A stretch of DNA of 64,000 nucleotides, taken from NCBI RefSeq assembly GCF_020886695.1, contig NZ_AP024485.1, positions 1,559,001-1,623,000 of the forward strand. The letters are read 5' to 3'. Position 1 is the stretch's first letter. The number at the start of each line of letters is the position of its first letter. Both the position numbers and the translations under genes were made by a program. The notes beneath the pieces are model-generated. The model was not told the origin of the DNA, searched no databases, and saw only the letters and a program-made list of their open reading frames with translations. Origin of the DNA: Pseudodesulfovibrio sediminis. GTDB taxonomy: Bacteria; Desulfobacterota; Desulfovibrionia; Desulfovibrionales; Desulfovibrionaceae. Below, piece after piece: positions 34,642 to 43,150 of the stretch.

Positions 34642-34890
34642 ATGTTTGAAAAGAACGTAACCAAAGTGGTTCAGGACTGCATTCTCGACAGCGGCATTCA
34701 AGCGAAGCTCGTTGCTGAAAAGATCAACAAGCCGTATTCAACCCTGATGCGCGAGATCAACCCCTTCGACGTCAGCGCCAAACTCGGTGCCGAGACCCTG
34801 CTTGAAATTATGAAGGTGACCCATGACATTCGTCCGCTCCAGTACATGGCTTCGGAGATGGGCTTCTCGCTAGATAGTGCAAACGCGTAA
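34642..34890 (+). CDS. Small CII-like regulatory protein (first paralog)
   Basis: 82 residues. It resembles phage CII-type regulatory proteins and aligns with the protein at 40.7 kb: KPYSTLMREINPFD, AKLGAETLLEIMKVTH and LQYMASEMGF are shared in pattern. Of the two adjacent ATGs the second (34642) gives 5 bases to GGAGGG and matches the paralog's MFEKN start. Transcription is likely from the sigma-54 promoter 75 bases upstream. A helix-turn-helix role is plausible but no target is known. It stands alone, with a terminator after it. Confidence 0.75.
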   Translation: MFEKNVTKVVQDCILDSGIQAKLVAEKINKPYSTLMREINPFDVSAKLGAETLLEIMKVTHDIRPLQYMASEMGFSLDSANA

Positions 34891-34912
34891 CTCGCCGCGT
34901 TCACGAATTTTT

Positions 34913-34944
34913 AAGGCCGGATTGGTATCCGGCCTTTTTTTTTG
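34913..34944 (+). terminator. Strong terminator after the first CII-like gene
   Basis: Stem AAGGCCGGAT / ATCCGGCCTT with TGGT loop, then an uninterrupted T-run. Confidence 0.93.
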
Positions 34945-35009
34945 CCCCTTGCCTGCCCGAGGTGTAAGGAAAATGCCACGCGTTCTTGCCAAGATCGGCC
35001 GAACACCAT

Positions 35010-37061
35010 ATGAACTCAAGAGGTGATACATTCTTTCAAAAAAACGACCGCCACATGACACGAAACCACATGCATGGGCTGATCAGAGCCCACTCCATCA
35101 GCCGCCGGGCCTCGCTCGTACAGCTCGGAATCACTGCATTCATCGTGCTCTGCTTTTCCTGCGCCATAATCCTGTTCACGGCATATCGGCTCAATGTGCA
35201 ATTGGAAGAGCAAACTGACAGAATCTGTGCACTGGCTGAAACCAGCCTAGCCTCTGCTGTCTGGCAGATCGACCAGTCCTCAGCCAGAGACTTTATCGAT
35301 GCTGTTTTCCGTGACGAAACCGTTGTCTTCGCGCAAGTCACTACCGGGCGTGAGATCATGGCCTCGAAATCCCGGGCACAGTACGCCGGGATGCCGTTCA
35401 AGGCATTCACCAGGGAGCATGTTTTCATCACCAAGGATATACCCATCCGTAAAAACGGCGACTGGATCGGCTCATTCAGACTGGTGGTGTCGACCGAAGC
35501 CAACAACACCGAAGTATGGATATATTCCTGTGCGATACTTGGCTTTGCACTGTTGCTCATCATGGCCATATCTCAGACAACCATTCGCTTTACGCAAAAA
35601 ATATTTTTTGCGCCACTGGCAAGATTGGAAGAATCAGCCGCACTCATTGCCGATGGCGATCTGGATGCTCCCATCGACACATCCGCGCCGAATGAGCTGG
35701 GGAGTCTGGCCCGGGCCATTGACGATATGCGGGAGTCGGTCCGCCACCTTATCCAGGACCTGCAGGGGGCAAATACAAAGCTCCAGAAATATCAGGATAT
35801 TCTGGAATCCAGGGTCAGGGAACGCACCGAGGAGCTCAATGCCAAGAACACGTCCCTGAACAACGCACTGGAAGAGGTGCGCAAATCCAAAAAAGCCGCA
35901 GACATCGCCAACCTCGCCAAGAGCAGCTTCCTGGCCTCCATGAGCCATGAAATCAGAACCCCCATGAACGCCATCCTGGGCATGGCCGATGTGCTGTGGG
36001 AAACCGAGTTGACCGAGGACCAAAAGGAATATGTCGACGTGTTTCGGACAGCTGGCGAAGCACTGCTTGAAATCCTCAACGATGTCCTTGACTTGTCCAA
36101 GATAGAAGCGGGCTACATGGAGTTGGAAGGAACATGGTTCTCCCTGAACGAGATACTGGACAAGACCTGCGCTCTCGTAGACGCCCAAGTCTATCAGAAA
36201 CAGTTGACGCTTTCCTGCGAAGTGTCCAACGGCATTCCAGACAAACTCCACGGAGACCCGGCACGACTCAGGCAAATACTCGTCAACCTCCTCGGCAATG
36301 CCGTCAAGTTTACCGAAAAAGGCAGCGTCTCATTGACCGTTGAGAAAATGCCCAACCCCGGAGACGAAGTACTGCTCCAATTTTCCGTGGCCGACACCGG
36401 CATGGGCATCCCGGGCCAGAAGCTGACCACCATCTTCGACGCGTTCACGCAGGCCGACAACTCCACCACCCGAAAGTTCGGCGGCACCGGTCTCGGGCTG
36501 GCCATCAGCAGAAAGCTGGCCCAACTCATGGGCGGACGTATCTGGGCCGAATCCACTCCCGGCAAAGGGAGCACCTTTCATTTCACGGCCCGATTCAAGG
36601 GCGACTCTGAAGCTGCCCCCGTACCGACAGCATTTCCCACCGCCAACAAAGAGCTCCCGCAGCTTCCCACGGCCAACATCCTCATGTTCGAGGATTCCAA
36701 CTACAACGCCTTTGTCATTCAGACATATCTCAAGGACACTTCCTGTTCGATAACCGTGGTTGAAAACGGACGGGACGGCGTTGAAGCCTTCAAGAACGGC
36801 ACGTGGGATCTTGTCCTCATGGATATCCAGATGCCCATCATGAACGGCTATGAGGCCACCCGGACCATACGGGAATGGGAACAGAAAAACGGCGTTGCAC
36901 AGGTCCCCATCATTGCCATGACAGCATACACCTTAAACGAAGAAGCCAAGCAATGTCTTTCGGCAGGAGCCAATCACCATCTGCCCAAGCCGGTGAAAAA
37001 AAGCGCGCTTTTTGACGCTATTCGCAGGTTTGCAGGCACGACACCTTCAAGTGAGGAGTAG
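35010..37061 (+). CDS. Membrane hybrid histidine kinase with C-terminal receiver
   Basis: About 683 residues from the ATG at 35010; later ATGs (35055, 35070) are possible because no ribosome site is clear. TM1 about 38-58, periplasmic sensor about 60-165, TM2 about 168-190, HAMP, coiled coil (about 245-310), HisKA (SMSHEIRTPMN), HATPase (NLLGNAVKFT, DTGMGIPGQ, GTGLGLAIS) and a receiver (DLVLMDIQMPIMNG). No output gene follows; the next three genes appear to be in the same operon, so the phosphatase and binding protein may share its pathway. Confidence 0.88.
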   Translation: MNSRGDTFFQKNDRHMTRNHMHGLIRAHSISRRASLVQLGITAFIVLCFSCAIILFTAYRLNVQLEEQTDRICALAETSLASAVWQIDQSSARDFIDAVFRDETVVFAQVTTGREIMASKSRAQYAGMPFKAFTREHVFITKDIPIRKNGDWIGSFRLVVSTEANNTEVWIYSCAILGFALLLIMAISQTTIRFTQKIFFAPLARLEESAALIADGDLDAPIDTSAPNELGSLARAIDDMRESVRHLIQDLQGANTKLQKYQDILESRVRERTEELNAKNTSLNNALEEVRKSKKAADIANLAKSSFLASMSHEIRTPMNAILGMADVLWETELTEDQKEYVDVFRTAGEALLEILNDVLDLSKIEAGYMELEGTWFSLNEILDKTCALVDAQVYQKQLTLSCEVSNGIPDKLHGDPARLRQILVNLLGNAVKFTEKGSVSLTVEKMPNPGDEVLLQFSVADTGMGIPGQKLTTIFDAFTQADNSTTRKFGGTGLGLAISRKLAQLMGGRIWAESTPGKGSTFHFTARFKGDSEAAPVPTAFPTANKELPQLPTANILMFEDSNYNAFVIQTYLKDTSCSITVVENGRDGVEAFKNGTWDLVLMDIQMPIMNGYEATRTIREWEQKNGVAQVPIIAMTAYTLNEEAKQCLSAGANHHLPKPVKKSALFDAIRRFAGTTPSSEE

Positions 37062-37065
37062 AATC

Positions 37066-37572
37066 ATGTCTGACATCAATCTGATTTGGTGCCATGGCTC
37101 TCTGGGAGAACCCTGGGGAACCAAGAGCAAGGCCCTGGCTGAAACATCGGCTCAGTTGGGTCTGACCATGGAAGCCCCGGACTTTCGGGAAACCGAGGAC
37201 CCTGATCTGCGTGTGCAATGGCTGCTGGACCTGCTTGAAGAAAAAACCGGCCCCACCATCCTTGCCGGCTCAAGCATGGGCGGATACGTTGCCACGGCAG
37301 CAGCCAAGCATGCGAATGTGCTGGGCTTGTTCCTGCTGGCTCCGGCCTTCTATTTCCCCGGCTACGACATACACGTCTTCACGAAGCTGCCGCCCGTCAT
37401 CACCGTGGTCCATGGTTGGGATGACGATGTCGTGCCTGTTGAACACGCAATCCGCTTTGCCAAAGGGCACAAGGCGGACCTGCACATTTTTGATGATAAC
37501 CACCGCCTGCAAAACAGCACCGGTACATTGTGTACCCTCTTCTCAAGCTTCCTGACTTCGATCACTGCATAA
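37066..37572 (+). CDS. Small alpha/beta-hydrolase
   Basis: 168 residues, soluble. The nucleophile elbow GSSMGG (in LAGSSMGGYVATA) and the later HGWDDDVVP and DDNHRLQ blocks give a plausible Ser-Asp-His triad. The length fits small esterases of the YqiA/UPF0227 kind. The start at 37066 has GAGGAG 7 bases upstream and follows the kinase stop by 4 bases. The substrate is unknown. Confidence 0.78.
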   Translation: MSDINLIWCHGSLGEPWGTKSKALAETSAQLGLTMEAPDFRETEDPDLRVQWLLDLLEEKTGPTILAGSSMGGYVATAAAKHANVLGLFLLAPAFYFPGYDIHVFTKLPPVITVVHGWDDDVVPVEHAIRFAKGHKADLHIFDDNHRLQNSTGTLCTLFSSFLTSITA

Positions 37573-37582
37573 GGCGCTAAAC

Positions 37583-38563
37583 ATGACGAAACGTCCACTC
37601 GGGTTTACGGCATTCCTGCTCTTTCTCATCGCGCTCACCGTTGGCACACTCCCGGCCCAGGCCGCAGAAAGGGACAAGGCGCGGATTGTGCTGCAATGGC
37701 TGCCACAGGCCCAGTTCAGTGGATTTTACATGGCGCAGGACAAGGGGTTCTACGCAGAGGCAGGCATCGACCTGACCATTATCTCCGGCGGGCCGGACGT
37801 CATGGCCAGTGACTATCTCAAGGAAGGCAAGGCGGAATTCGCCACCATGTTTCTGACAACCGGATTGCAGAAGCATGAGACCATGCCCATAGTCAACATA
37901 GGGCAGTTCGTTCAGCGTTCCGCCCTCATGCTCATTGCCAAGAAGTCTTCCGGCATCACATCGTTTGCGGACCTGGATGGCCGGAAAGTCGGCCTGTGGG
38001 CCAATGAATTCGAAATACAGCCCCGGGCCTTTTTCCATCAGAAAAACATGAACGTTACTGTCGTACCCCAGACGTCCTCGCTGGATCTCTTCCTGCGAGG
38101 GGGCGTGGATGCCGCCTCAGGCATGTGGTACAACGAGTACCATACGCTATACTCATATGGTCTGGACGAAGACGAGCTGGTCCCGCTCTTTTTCAGCGAC
38201 GTGGGCCTCAACTTTCCCGAGGACGGCATCTACTGTCTGCAAAAAACGGTCACCACCGATCCATCCCTGTGCAGACGACTGGTCGAGGCAACGGTTCGCG
38301 GCTGGAAATATGCTTTCGCCCACAAGGAGGAAGCGCTCCAGAGCGTCATGCGCCGTATGCGTGAAGCCAACGTCCCCACAAACACCCCCCATCAACGATG
38401 GATGCTCGCCAGAATGGAGGACATCATCGCCCCTGCCAACGACTCAACCATGGGCATGTTGCGCTGGGTTGACTATGACAGGGTTCGCAAGACCCTCCTC
38501 AAGGAAGGTTTTCTGAAAGAAGGCCCGCCCTTCGGCGATTTCTACAAGGGAAAAATTCGATGA
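37583..38563 (+). CDS. Periplasmic NMT1/THI5-type solute-binding protein
   Basis: 326 residues with signal peptide (cleaved near AQA, about residue 29). The mature part begins IVLQWLPQAQFSGFYMAQDKG, the pattern of pyrimidine-precursor or taurine/sulfonate-type binding proteins. No ABC permease lies in the neighbourhood. The stop overlaps the start of the phosphatase gene by four bases (ATGA), which ties it to signal-transduction genes. It is likely a sensory binding protein for the membrane kinase or phosphatase. Confidence 0.82.
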   Translation: MTKRPLGFTAFLLFLIALTVGTLPAQAAERDKARIVLQWLPQAQFSGFYMAQDKGFYAEAGIDLTIISGGPDVMASDYLKEGKAEFATMFLTTGLQKHETMPIVNIGQFVQRSALMLIAKKSSGITSFADLDGRKVGLWANEFEIQPRAFFHQKNMNVTVVPQTSSLDLFLRGGVDAASGMWYNEYHTLYSYGLDEDELVPLFFSDVGLNFPEDGIYCLQKTVTTDPSLCRRLVEATVRGWKYAFAHKEEALQSVMRRMREANVPTNTPHQRWMLARMEDIIAPANDSTMGMLRWVDYDRVRKTLLKEGFLKEGPPFGDFYKGKIR

Positions 38564-40494
38564 AACAGCGCCGCCCCATAGCATTCAAGCTCACCCTCTC
38601 CATCCTGTGTTGCGCCTTCATCATCGTGGCCGCCATTGTCGGGTATAACTACACCTACTCGAAACAGGCCCTGCTCAAGCAGACTGAAGAGAACTCCCGA
38701 CTCCTGGCCCAATCCACAACGGCCCGCATTGACGCCTTCCTCGCCAGCGTTCAACAAGTTGCCGAACACATGGCCATCTCACTTGCAGATGAATCCATGC
38801 CCGAAAAAGACCTTCTGGCCCTCAGTCGAAATATCCTGGCCCACAATCCCGAGGTGTATGGCATTGCCGTGGCCTTTGAGCCTAAAACCATAAAGCCGGA
38901 ACAACGCTATTACGCGCCCTACCATTTCAGGTCCAACGGGCGCATCGCGCAGACCATGCTCGGCGATGCAAACTACCGGTATTTCTACATGGATTGGTAC
39001 CAAATCCCCAAGGAGATGGGCACCCCCATCTGGACCGAACCCTATTTTGACGAAGGTGGCGGCGGTGTTGTCATGGCAACCTATGCCGTCCCCTTTTACC
39101 GAAACGTCGATGGAAAAACGATCTTTGCCGGTGTTGTCACGGCAGACATCTCTCTGGAACGACTCAGGGAGATGGTCTCCGGCATCCGCATCTTTGACAG
39201 CGGCTTTGCCTTCCTGCTCTCGCACCATGGCACATTCATCTCCCACCCCGACAAGTCGATGATCATGAACCAGACCATCTTCTCCCTGGCCGAAGAACGC
39301 GGCTCCAGCCGCATGCGGGAACTCGGCAAGCAAATGCTAAATGGCGAATCGGCTTTTATTTCAATCGGTTCCAGCTACTCAGGAGAAGATTCGTTCCTCT
39401 TCAGCAAGGGGCTCGAACACGGCGGCTGGGCCATCGGCATCCTGTTTCCCAAAGGCGAGATGCTGGCCGAAATGGAGCAACTGTCCAAGGTCATGACCCT
39501 TATCGGACTGGCCGGATTCTTCATCCTGGCCCTGGTGACCATAGCCATAGCCCGTCGCATCACCCACCCCCTGCGCAACCTCTCTGCCTCGGCGCGTGTG
39601 ATCGCCTCCGGGAATCTCGACACCACGCTGCCGGAGACCAGCAACGACGAAGTGGGTGATCTGGCGGCGTCCCTCGAATACATGAAAGGCTCCCTCAAGG
39701 AGTATATCGCCAATCTGACCGACACCACAGCGGCCAAGGAGCGTATCGAATCCGAACTGCGCATTGCCCGCGACATTCAAATGGGCATCCTGCCCAAGCT
39801 CTTCCCAGCCTTCCCGGAACGCAAGGAATTCGAAGTCTTTGCCTCCATTGAACCGGCAAAGGAAGTGGGCGGAGACCTCTACGATTTCTTTTTTATTGAC
39901 GACGATCATTTCTGTTTTCTGGTGGGTGATGTCTCGGGCAAAGGGGTGCCTGCGGCCTTCTTCATGGCCGTGACCAAGACCCTGCTCAAGGTCGTGGCCG
40001 AAAAGGGGCTCGATCCCGGCGAAGTCCTGACCAAGGTCAACGCGGACCTCGCCGCAGACAACGAGTCCTGCATGTTCGTCACGCTTTTCCTGGCGATCAT
40101 GAACATCCATACGGGCGAGACCCGCTTTGCCAATGCCGGGCACAACCCGCCCATCTACATGCCTTCCGGCAAGAAACCGGAATGGATACCGCCTTTTGGC
40201 GAGCCAGTGGCCGGCATCATGGACACCATGGAATATTCCACCAAGACCATGACCATGCACCCCGGCGACATCATGTTCATCTATACTGACGGCGTCACCG
40301 AAGCCATGGACCCGGATAAACACATCTACTCGGATGATCGACTCATGAACCTTTTGGAATCCATGGACACCCCCACCGCTCCCAAGGTGGTCGGTGACAT
40401 CGCAGAGTCCATCACGGTCTTTGCCAAGGGCGCCGAACAGTCAGACGACATCACCATGCTCGCCATGCAATTCATGGGAAATACAAAGAAGTGA
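38560..40494 (+). CDS. Membrane-bound SpoIIE-type serine phosphatase with Cache sensor
   Basis: 644 residues. TM1 about 10-30, periplasmic dCache-like domain about 35-310, TM2 about 315-337 (VMTLIGLAGFFILALVTIAI), HAMP, then a PP2C-like domain (about 400-644) with ASIEPAKEVGGDLYDFF, LVGDVSGKGVPAAFFM and the distal DGVTEAMD and DDITML acidic sites. RsbU/SpoIIE-type enzymes dephosphorylate an anti-sigma antagonist, but no antagonist or anti-sigma gene lies beside it. The start overlaps the binding-protein stop, suggesting that ligand binding reports to the Cache domain. Confidence 0.9.
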   Translation: MKQRRPIAFKLTLSILCCAFIIVAAIVGYNYTYSKQALLKQTEENSRLLAQSTTARIDAFLASVQQVAEHMAISLADESMPEKDLLALSRNILAHNPEVYGIAVAFEPKTIKPEQRYYAPYHFRSNGRIAQTMLGDANYRYFYMDWYQIPKEMGTPIWTEPYFDEGGGGVVMATYAVPFYRNVDGKTIFAGVVTADISLERLREMVSGIRIFDSGFAFLLSHHGTFISHPDKSMIMNQTIFSLAEERGSSRMRELGKQMLNGESAFISIGSSYSGEDSFLFSKGLEHGGWAIGILFPKGEMLAEMEQLSKVMTLIGLAGFFILALVTIAIARRITHPLRNLSASARVIASGNLDTTLPETSNDEVGDLAASLEYMKGSLKEYIANLTDTTAAKERIESELRIARDIQMGILPKLFPAFPERKEFEVFASIEPAKEVGGDLYDFFFIDDDHFCFLVGDVSGKGVPAAFFMAVTKTLLKVVAEKGLDPGEVLTKVNADLAADNESCMFVTLFLAIMNIHTGETRFANAGHNPPIYMPSGKKPEWIPPFGEPVAGIMDTMEYSTKTMTMHPGDIMFIYTDGVTEAMDPDKHIYSDDRLMNLLESMDTPTAPKVVGDIAESITVFAKGAEQSDDITMLAMQFMGNTKK

Positions 40495-40693
40495 GCTGAT
40501 TCCGTCCGATTTCAATCAAAAAAAGTGCCTCAAGAGAAATTGTTATAAATTGTTAAATTTATAGTATAAAATAAAAAGACTCAGCATTCGGACCAGCGTT
40601 TTTTGTACAAACTTGCTATTTTCGTTGACGCAAAAAACCAAAATGGAGTAACTTCCAGCATAAGGCAGAAAATTCTACTTTATGGGGGGAACC

Positions 40694-41005
40694 ATGTTCG
40701 AGAAGAATCTGACAAAAAAAATGCAAGATGTCGTTTTAGAAGGGCGTATTCCGGCCAAAGAAGTCTCACGATCGATCAAGAAGCCGTATTCAACGCTGCT
40801 TCGTGAATTGAATCCGTTTGATTCGCATGCAAAGCTCGGTGCCGAGACCATGTTCGAGATTTGCCGTGTGACGCACAACGTCGCCATTCTCGAGTTCATG
40901 GCCCATGAAATGGGCTACACCCTCATGCCGGTAGAAGGCGCGAAGCCCAAAAAAAACAAGACGAAAACCACCAAACTTCAGCTCGCACAAACCGCTACCA
41001 TGTAG
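40694..41005 (+). CDS. Small CII-like regulatory protein (second paralog)
   Basis: 103 residues from the ATG at 40694, with GGGGGGA upstream. Aligns with the 82-residue protein at 34.6 kb from MFEKN onward (KKPYSTLLRELNPFD, AKLGAETMFEICRVTH, LEFMAHEMGYTL). It has an additional basic tail (PKKNKTKTTKLQ). Its own upstream region is AT-rich and lacks the palindromes and sigma-54 promoter of the first copy. Function unknown; likely a DNA-binding or bridging regulator. Confidence 0.72.
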   Translation: MFEKNLTKKMQDVVLEGRIPAKEVSRSIKKPYSTLLRELNPFDSHAKLGAETMFEICRVTHNVAILEFMAHEMGYTLMPVEGAKPKKNKTKTTKLQLAQTATM

Positions 41006-41162
41006 CGCCGAATGCTGATATCGTCGACAGGACGGAGTGTGGGCAACCATGCTCCGATTTTGGGTTGTATGAAATCCTGCATATCGTGCCCTTTCATTTT
41101 GACTTCCTGCAACGATTGGTTTCTACTATCCTGATAATTCAACGTTCCCAAGGAGGAAGGGT

Positions 41163-42428
41163 ATGTCCCAAGACACATTCAAAAAAGCTCTCGCCGTCGG
41201 TCGTCCGCCGAACGTCGTTCAAAACTTCCCCGGCTCCCAGGCCCTGCTGGTCAGCGGCAAGGTCATTGACCGCGCCATGACCGCCAAAGGCGGTGCCATG
41301 ACCATCGCTGCCAACGGCCGTAATATTTTCATTATAGAAGGCGCCCTCAAGGCCGCCCAGCGCGCCAACGCAGCGATCATCATCGAAATCGCCCGGTCGG
41401 AAGCCACATACTGTCCGACAACGCTGTGGAACATCGCCCGCAGGATTGACTACCTCTGCAACAAGCTCGGCATCACCATTCCGGTAGCCGTTCATGCAGA
41501 CCATTATTTCATGAAAAAATGGGATGACGTGGCCGTTGCCAAAGCGGAAATCCCTTCCCTGTTCGAAACAGGCGTGACCTCCATCGCCATCGACGCATCA
41601 CACATGACCGACGATCTCAACCTGCTCGCCAACATCGAAGTCTCTCCATCCATCCCTTCCTGGGCTGGCTACGAGACCGAAATCGGCGAGATCAAAGGCG
41701 CGTTCGGTCTGTCCAGCCCGTTGGAAGCCAAGTTCCTGTGCCAGGGACTCAACGCCCACGGCCTGTGCCCGGACTGGATCGCCCTGAACAACGGCACCAC
41801 CCACGGCATCGAAGCATCAGGCGAAGGCATCCAGGTGGAACTGACCGCTGATATTCACAAGGCTCTGGAACCCTACGGCACCTCCGGCGCACAGCACGGC
41901 ACCTCTGGCAACGACTCCGACCGTCTGCGCGCCATCGCCGCACAGACCGCCACCACCAAGGCCAACGTGGCCACTGCGCTGCAAATGATCGGTTGGGGCG
42001 TGAAGGTCAACGACTTCGGCAACGCCATCATGGACGGCGATCACTTCGCCAAGGTCCCGGGTGAAGGCGTGGACGACGCGCTGTGGGACGAAATGGTCGC
42101 TTACGCCGATGCCAACAACATCAAGGGCGGCGACTACAAGAAGCTCAACCTGGTCTTCGAACGCCGCTGGCAGGGACAATCCCAGGCCGTGCAACAGCGC
42201 ATGGCCCAGGGTGTGGAAGAATTCGTCTACGACCTGCTGGTCAACGTGTTCAACGCCCAGGACACCGCTCCCATCGCCTACGACCTCATCCTCGAAGCCG
42301 GTTCCTACGATCTCGGCCTCAAGAAGGAAAAGTTCGAGGACGCTGCCGAGTGGACCGAAGAAAAAATCAAAGCCATGGCCGCCGAGATCGACACGGACAA
42401 GGGGCCAGCCGGCGACTTTGACGATTAG
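41163..42428 (+). CDS. fba: Class II fructose-bisphosphate aldolase family protein
   Basis: 421 residues, longer than classical 340-360-residue members. Metal ligands of the class II fold are recognisable: AVHADHYF, SIAIDASHM, EIGEIKG, NNGTTHG and the phosphate-loop-like GTSGAQHGTSG. It should cleave or form fructose-1,6-bisphosphate (or a related ketose) with Zn2+. AAGGAGGAAGG precedes the start. The 3' end runs directly into the hairpin element at 42430. Confidence 0.85.
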   Translation: MSQDTFKKALAVGRPPNVVQNFPGSQALLVSGKVIDRAMTAKGGAMTIAANGRNIFIIEGALKAAQRANAAIIIEIARSEATYCPTTLWNIARRIDYLCNKLGITIPVAVHADHYFMKKWDDVAVAKAEIPSLFETGVTSIAIDASHMTDDLNLLANIEVSPSIPSWAGYETEIGEIKGAFGLSSPLEAKFLCQGLNAHGLCPDWIALNNGTTHGIEASGEGIQVELTADIHKALEPYGTSGAQHGTSGNDSDRLRAIAAQTATTKANVATALQMIGWGVKVNDFGNAIMDGDHFAKVPGEGVDDALWDEMVAYADANNIKGGDYKKLNLVFERRWQGQSQAVQQRMAQGVEEFVYDLLVNVFNAQDTAPIAYDLILEAGSYDLGLKKEKFEDAAEWTEEKIKAMAAEIDTDKGPAGDFDD

Positions 42429-42429
42429 A

Positions 42430-42562
42430 GGCGGCTTGCGATAGCGGCGCATCTGCACATTTTTCGGGCACTCTTCAATCCTCACCGTAGCTAGGCTACG
42501 CCTCCGGTTGAAGAGCACCCGAGAAAATGCACAGCTACACCACTCTCACAAGCCTCACGGCT
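42430..42562 (+). repeat. Left copy of a ~130-bp inverted hairpin element
   Basis: Begins 2 bases after the fba stop. Its reverse complement is identical, apart from one substitution and an insertion, to the element at 43851-44037. Each copy is itself an imperfect palindrome with arms of about 46 bases (outer GGCTTG...CAAGCC, inner CTCTTCAA...TTGAAGAG) around a centre containing GTAGC-CTA-GCTAC. Read outward from the cassette, nearly all non-Watson-Crick positions in the arms are G-T. A terminator (42581) follows. Confidence 0.9.
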
Positions 42563-42580
42563 CGTATTGGAAAAATTAAG

Positions 42581-42613
42581 AAAGCCCCCTGCCTAACGGC
42601 AGGGGGCTTTCTT
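42581..42613 (+). terminator. Terminator after fba and the hairpin element
   Basis: Perfect 13-bp stem AAAGCCCCCTGCC / GGCAGGGGGCTTT with TAAC loop, then CTTATATATTT. Confidence 0.9.
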
Positions 42614-42671
42614 ATATATTTGTAAGTCCGGCATCCTTTTGCATAGGGCAAATTAGATAAATCATTATATT

Positions 42672-43022
42672 ATGAACCTACTGCTGATAGTCAGATCGTT
42701 ACTGCCTAGTCTGGGCATACGGCTTGGTTTGGGATATAGAGTGGACATCGACCACGCCACCAAAAAGGAGAAGCCGTTGAACGTTGATAATATTATTGAA
42801 GGACTCATCATCGGGCTTGGCCTTGCAGTCATTCTTTGCCTGTTTAGAGCGGTCCGAATTGTTTTGATTGCAGTTGTCAAAAGTCCATACACTCTCGTCT
42901 GTTGGTTGAAGGGTAGAGCCATTGAATGGGAGTATGGAGAATTTGACCCCACACTTGGTAAATATCCCAACAAACGGAAAGCCGGATGGTTTAAGCGACA
43001 CGGTATCTACATCAAAAAGTGA
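42672..43022 (+). CDS. Unknown small membrane protein of the AT-rich cassette (first)
   Basis: 116 residues, not recognised. It has one or two hydrophobic segments (about 42-70, IIEGLIIGLGLAVILCLF then IVLIAVV) and a basic C-terminal tail ending KKRKAGW... then RHGIYIKK. There is no good ribosome site and the start follows AT-rich DNA. Composition is clearly more AT-rich than the neighbours, suggesting transfer. A reading frame on the other strand overlaps but has no hydrophobic or domain-like features. Confidence 0.5.
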   Translation: MNLLLIVRSLLPSLGIRLGLGYRVDIDHATKKEKPLNVDNIIEGLIIGLGLAVILCLFRAVRIVLIAVVKSPYTLVCWLKGRAIEWEYGEFDPTLGKYPNKRKAGWFKRHGIYIKK

Positions 43023-43150
43023 TTTCATCTTTCACCCACTTCTTTTGAAATCTACGTTTACGCTGCCATCGGAATTGACAATTCATCCGGCAGAGGAGCA
43101 TGTGTAATTGAAATCCAATATCTAATTAGTATGACGCGAATGGAGACAGC

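Noticed and set aside
40561-40693. Second sigma-54 promoter before the second CII-like gene
   Set aside because: TTGTAC-AAAC-TTGCT lacks the GG of the -24 element and has the wrong spacing.
34642-41005. A prophage, suggested by two CII-like proteins and a nearby S24 repressor further on
   Set aside because: No integrase, structural, lysis or replication genes are present, and the S24 gene lies 12 kb away among housekeeping genes.
42699-43028. Minus-strand frame of 109 codons in the cassette
   Set aside because: It overlaps the plus-strand membrane-protein frame and has no hydrophobic pattern, domain or ribosome site.
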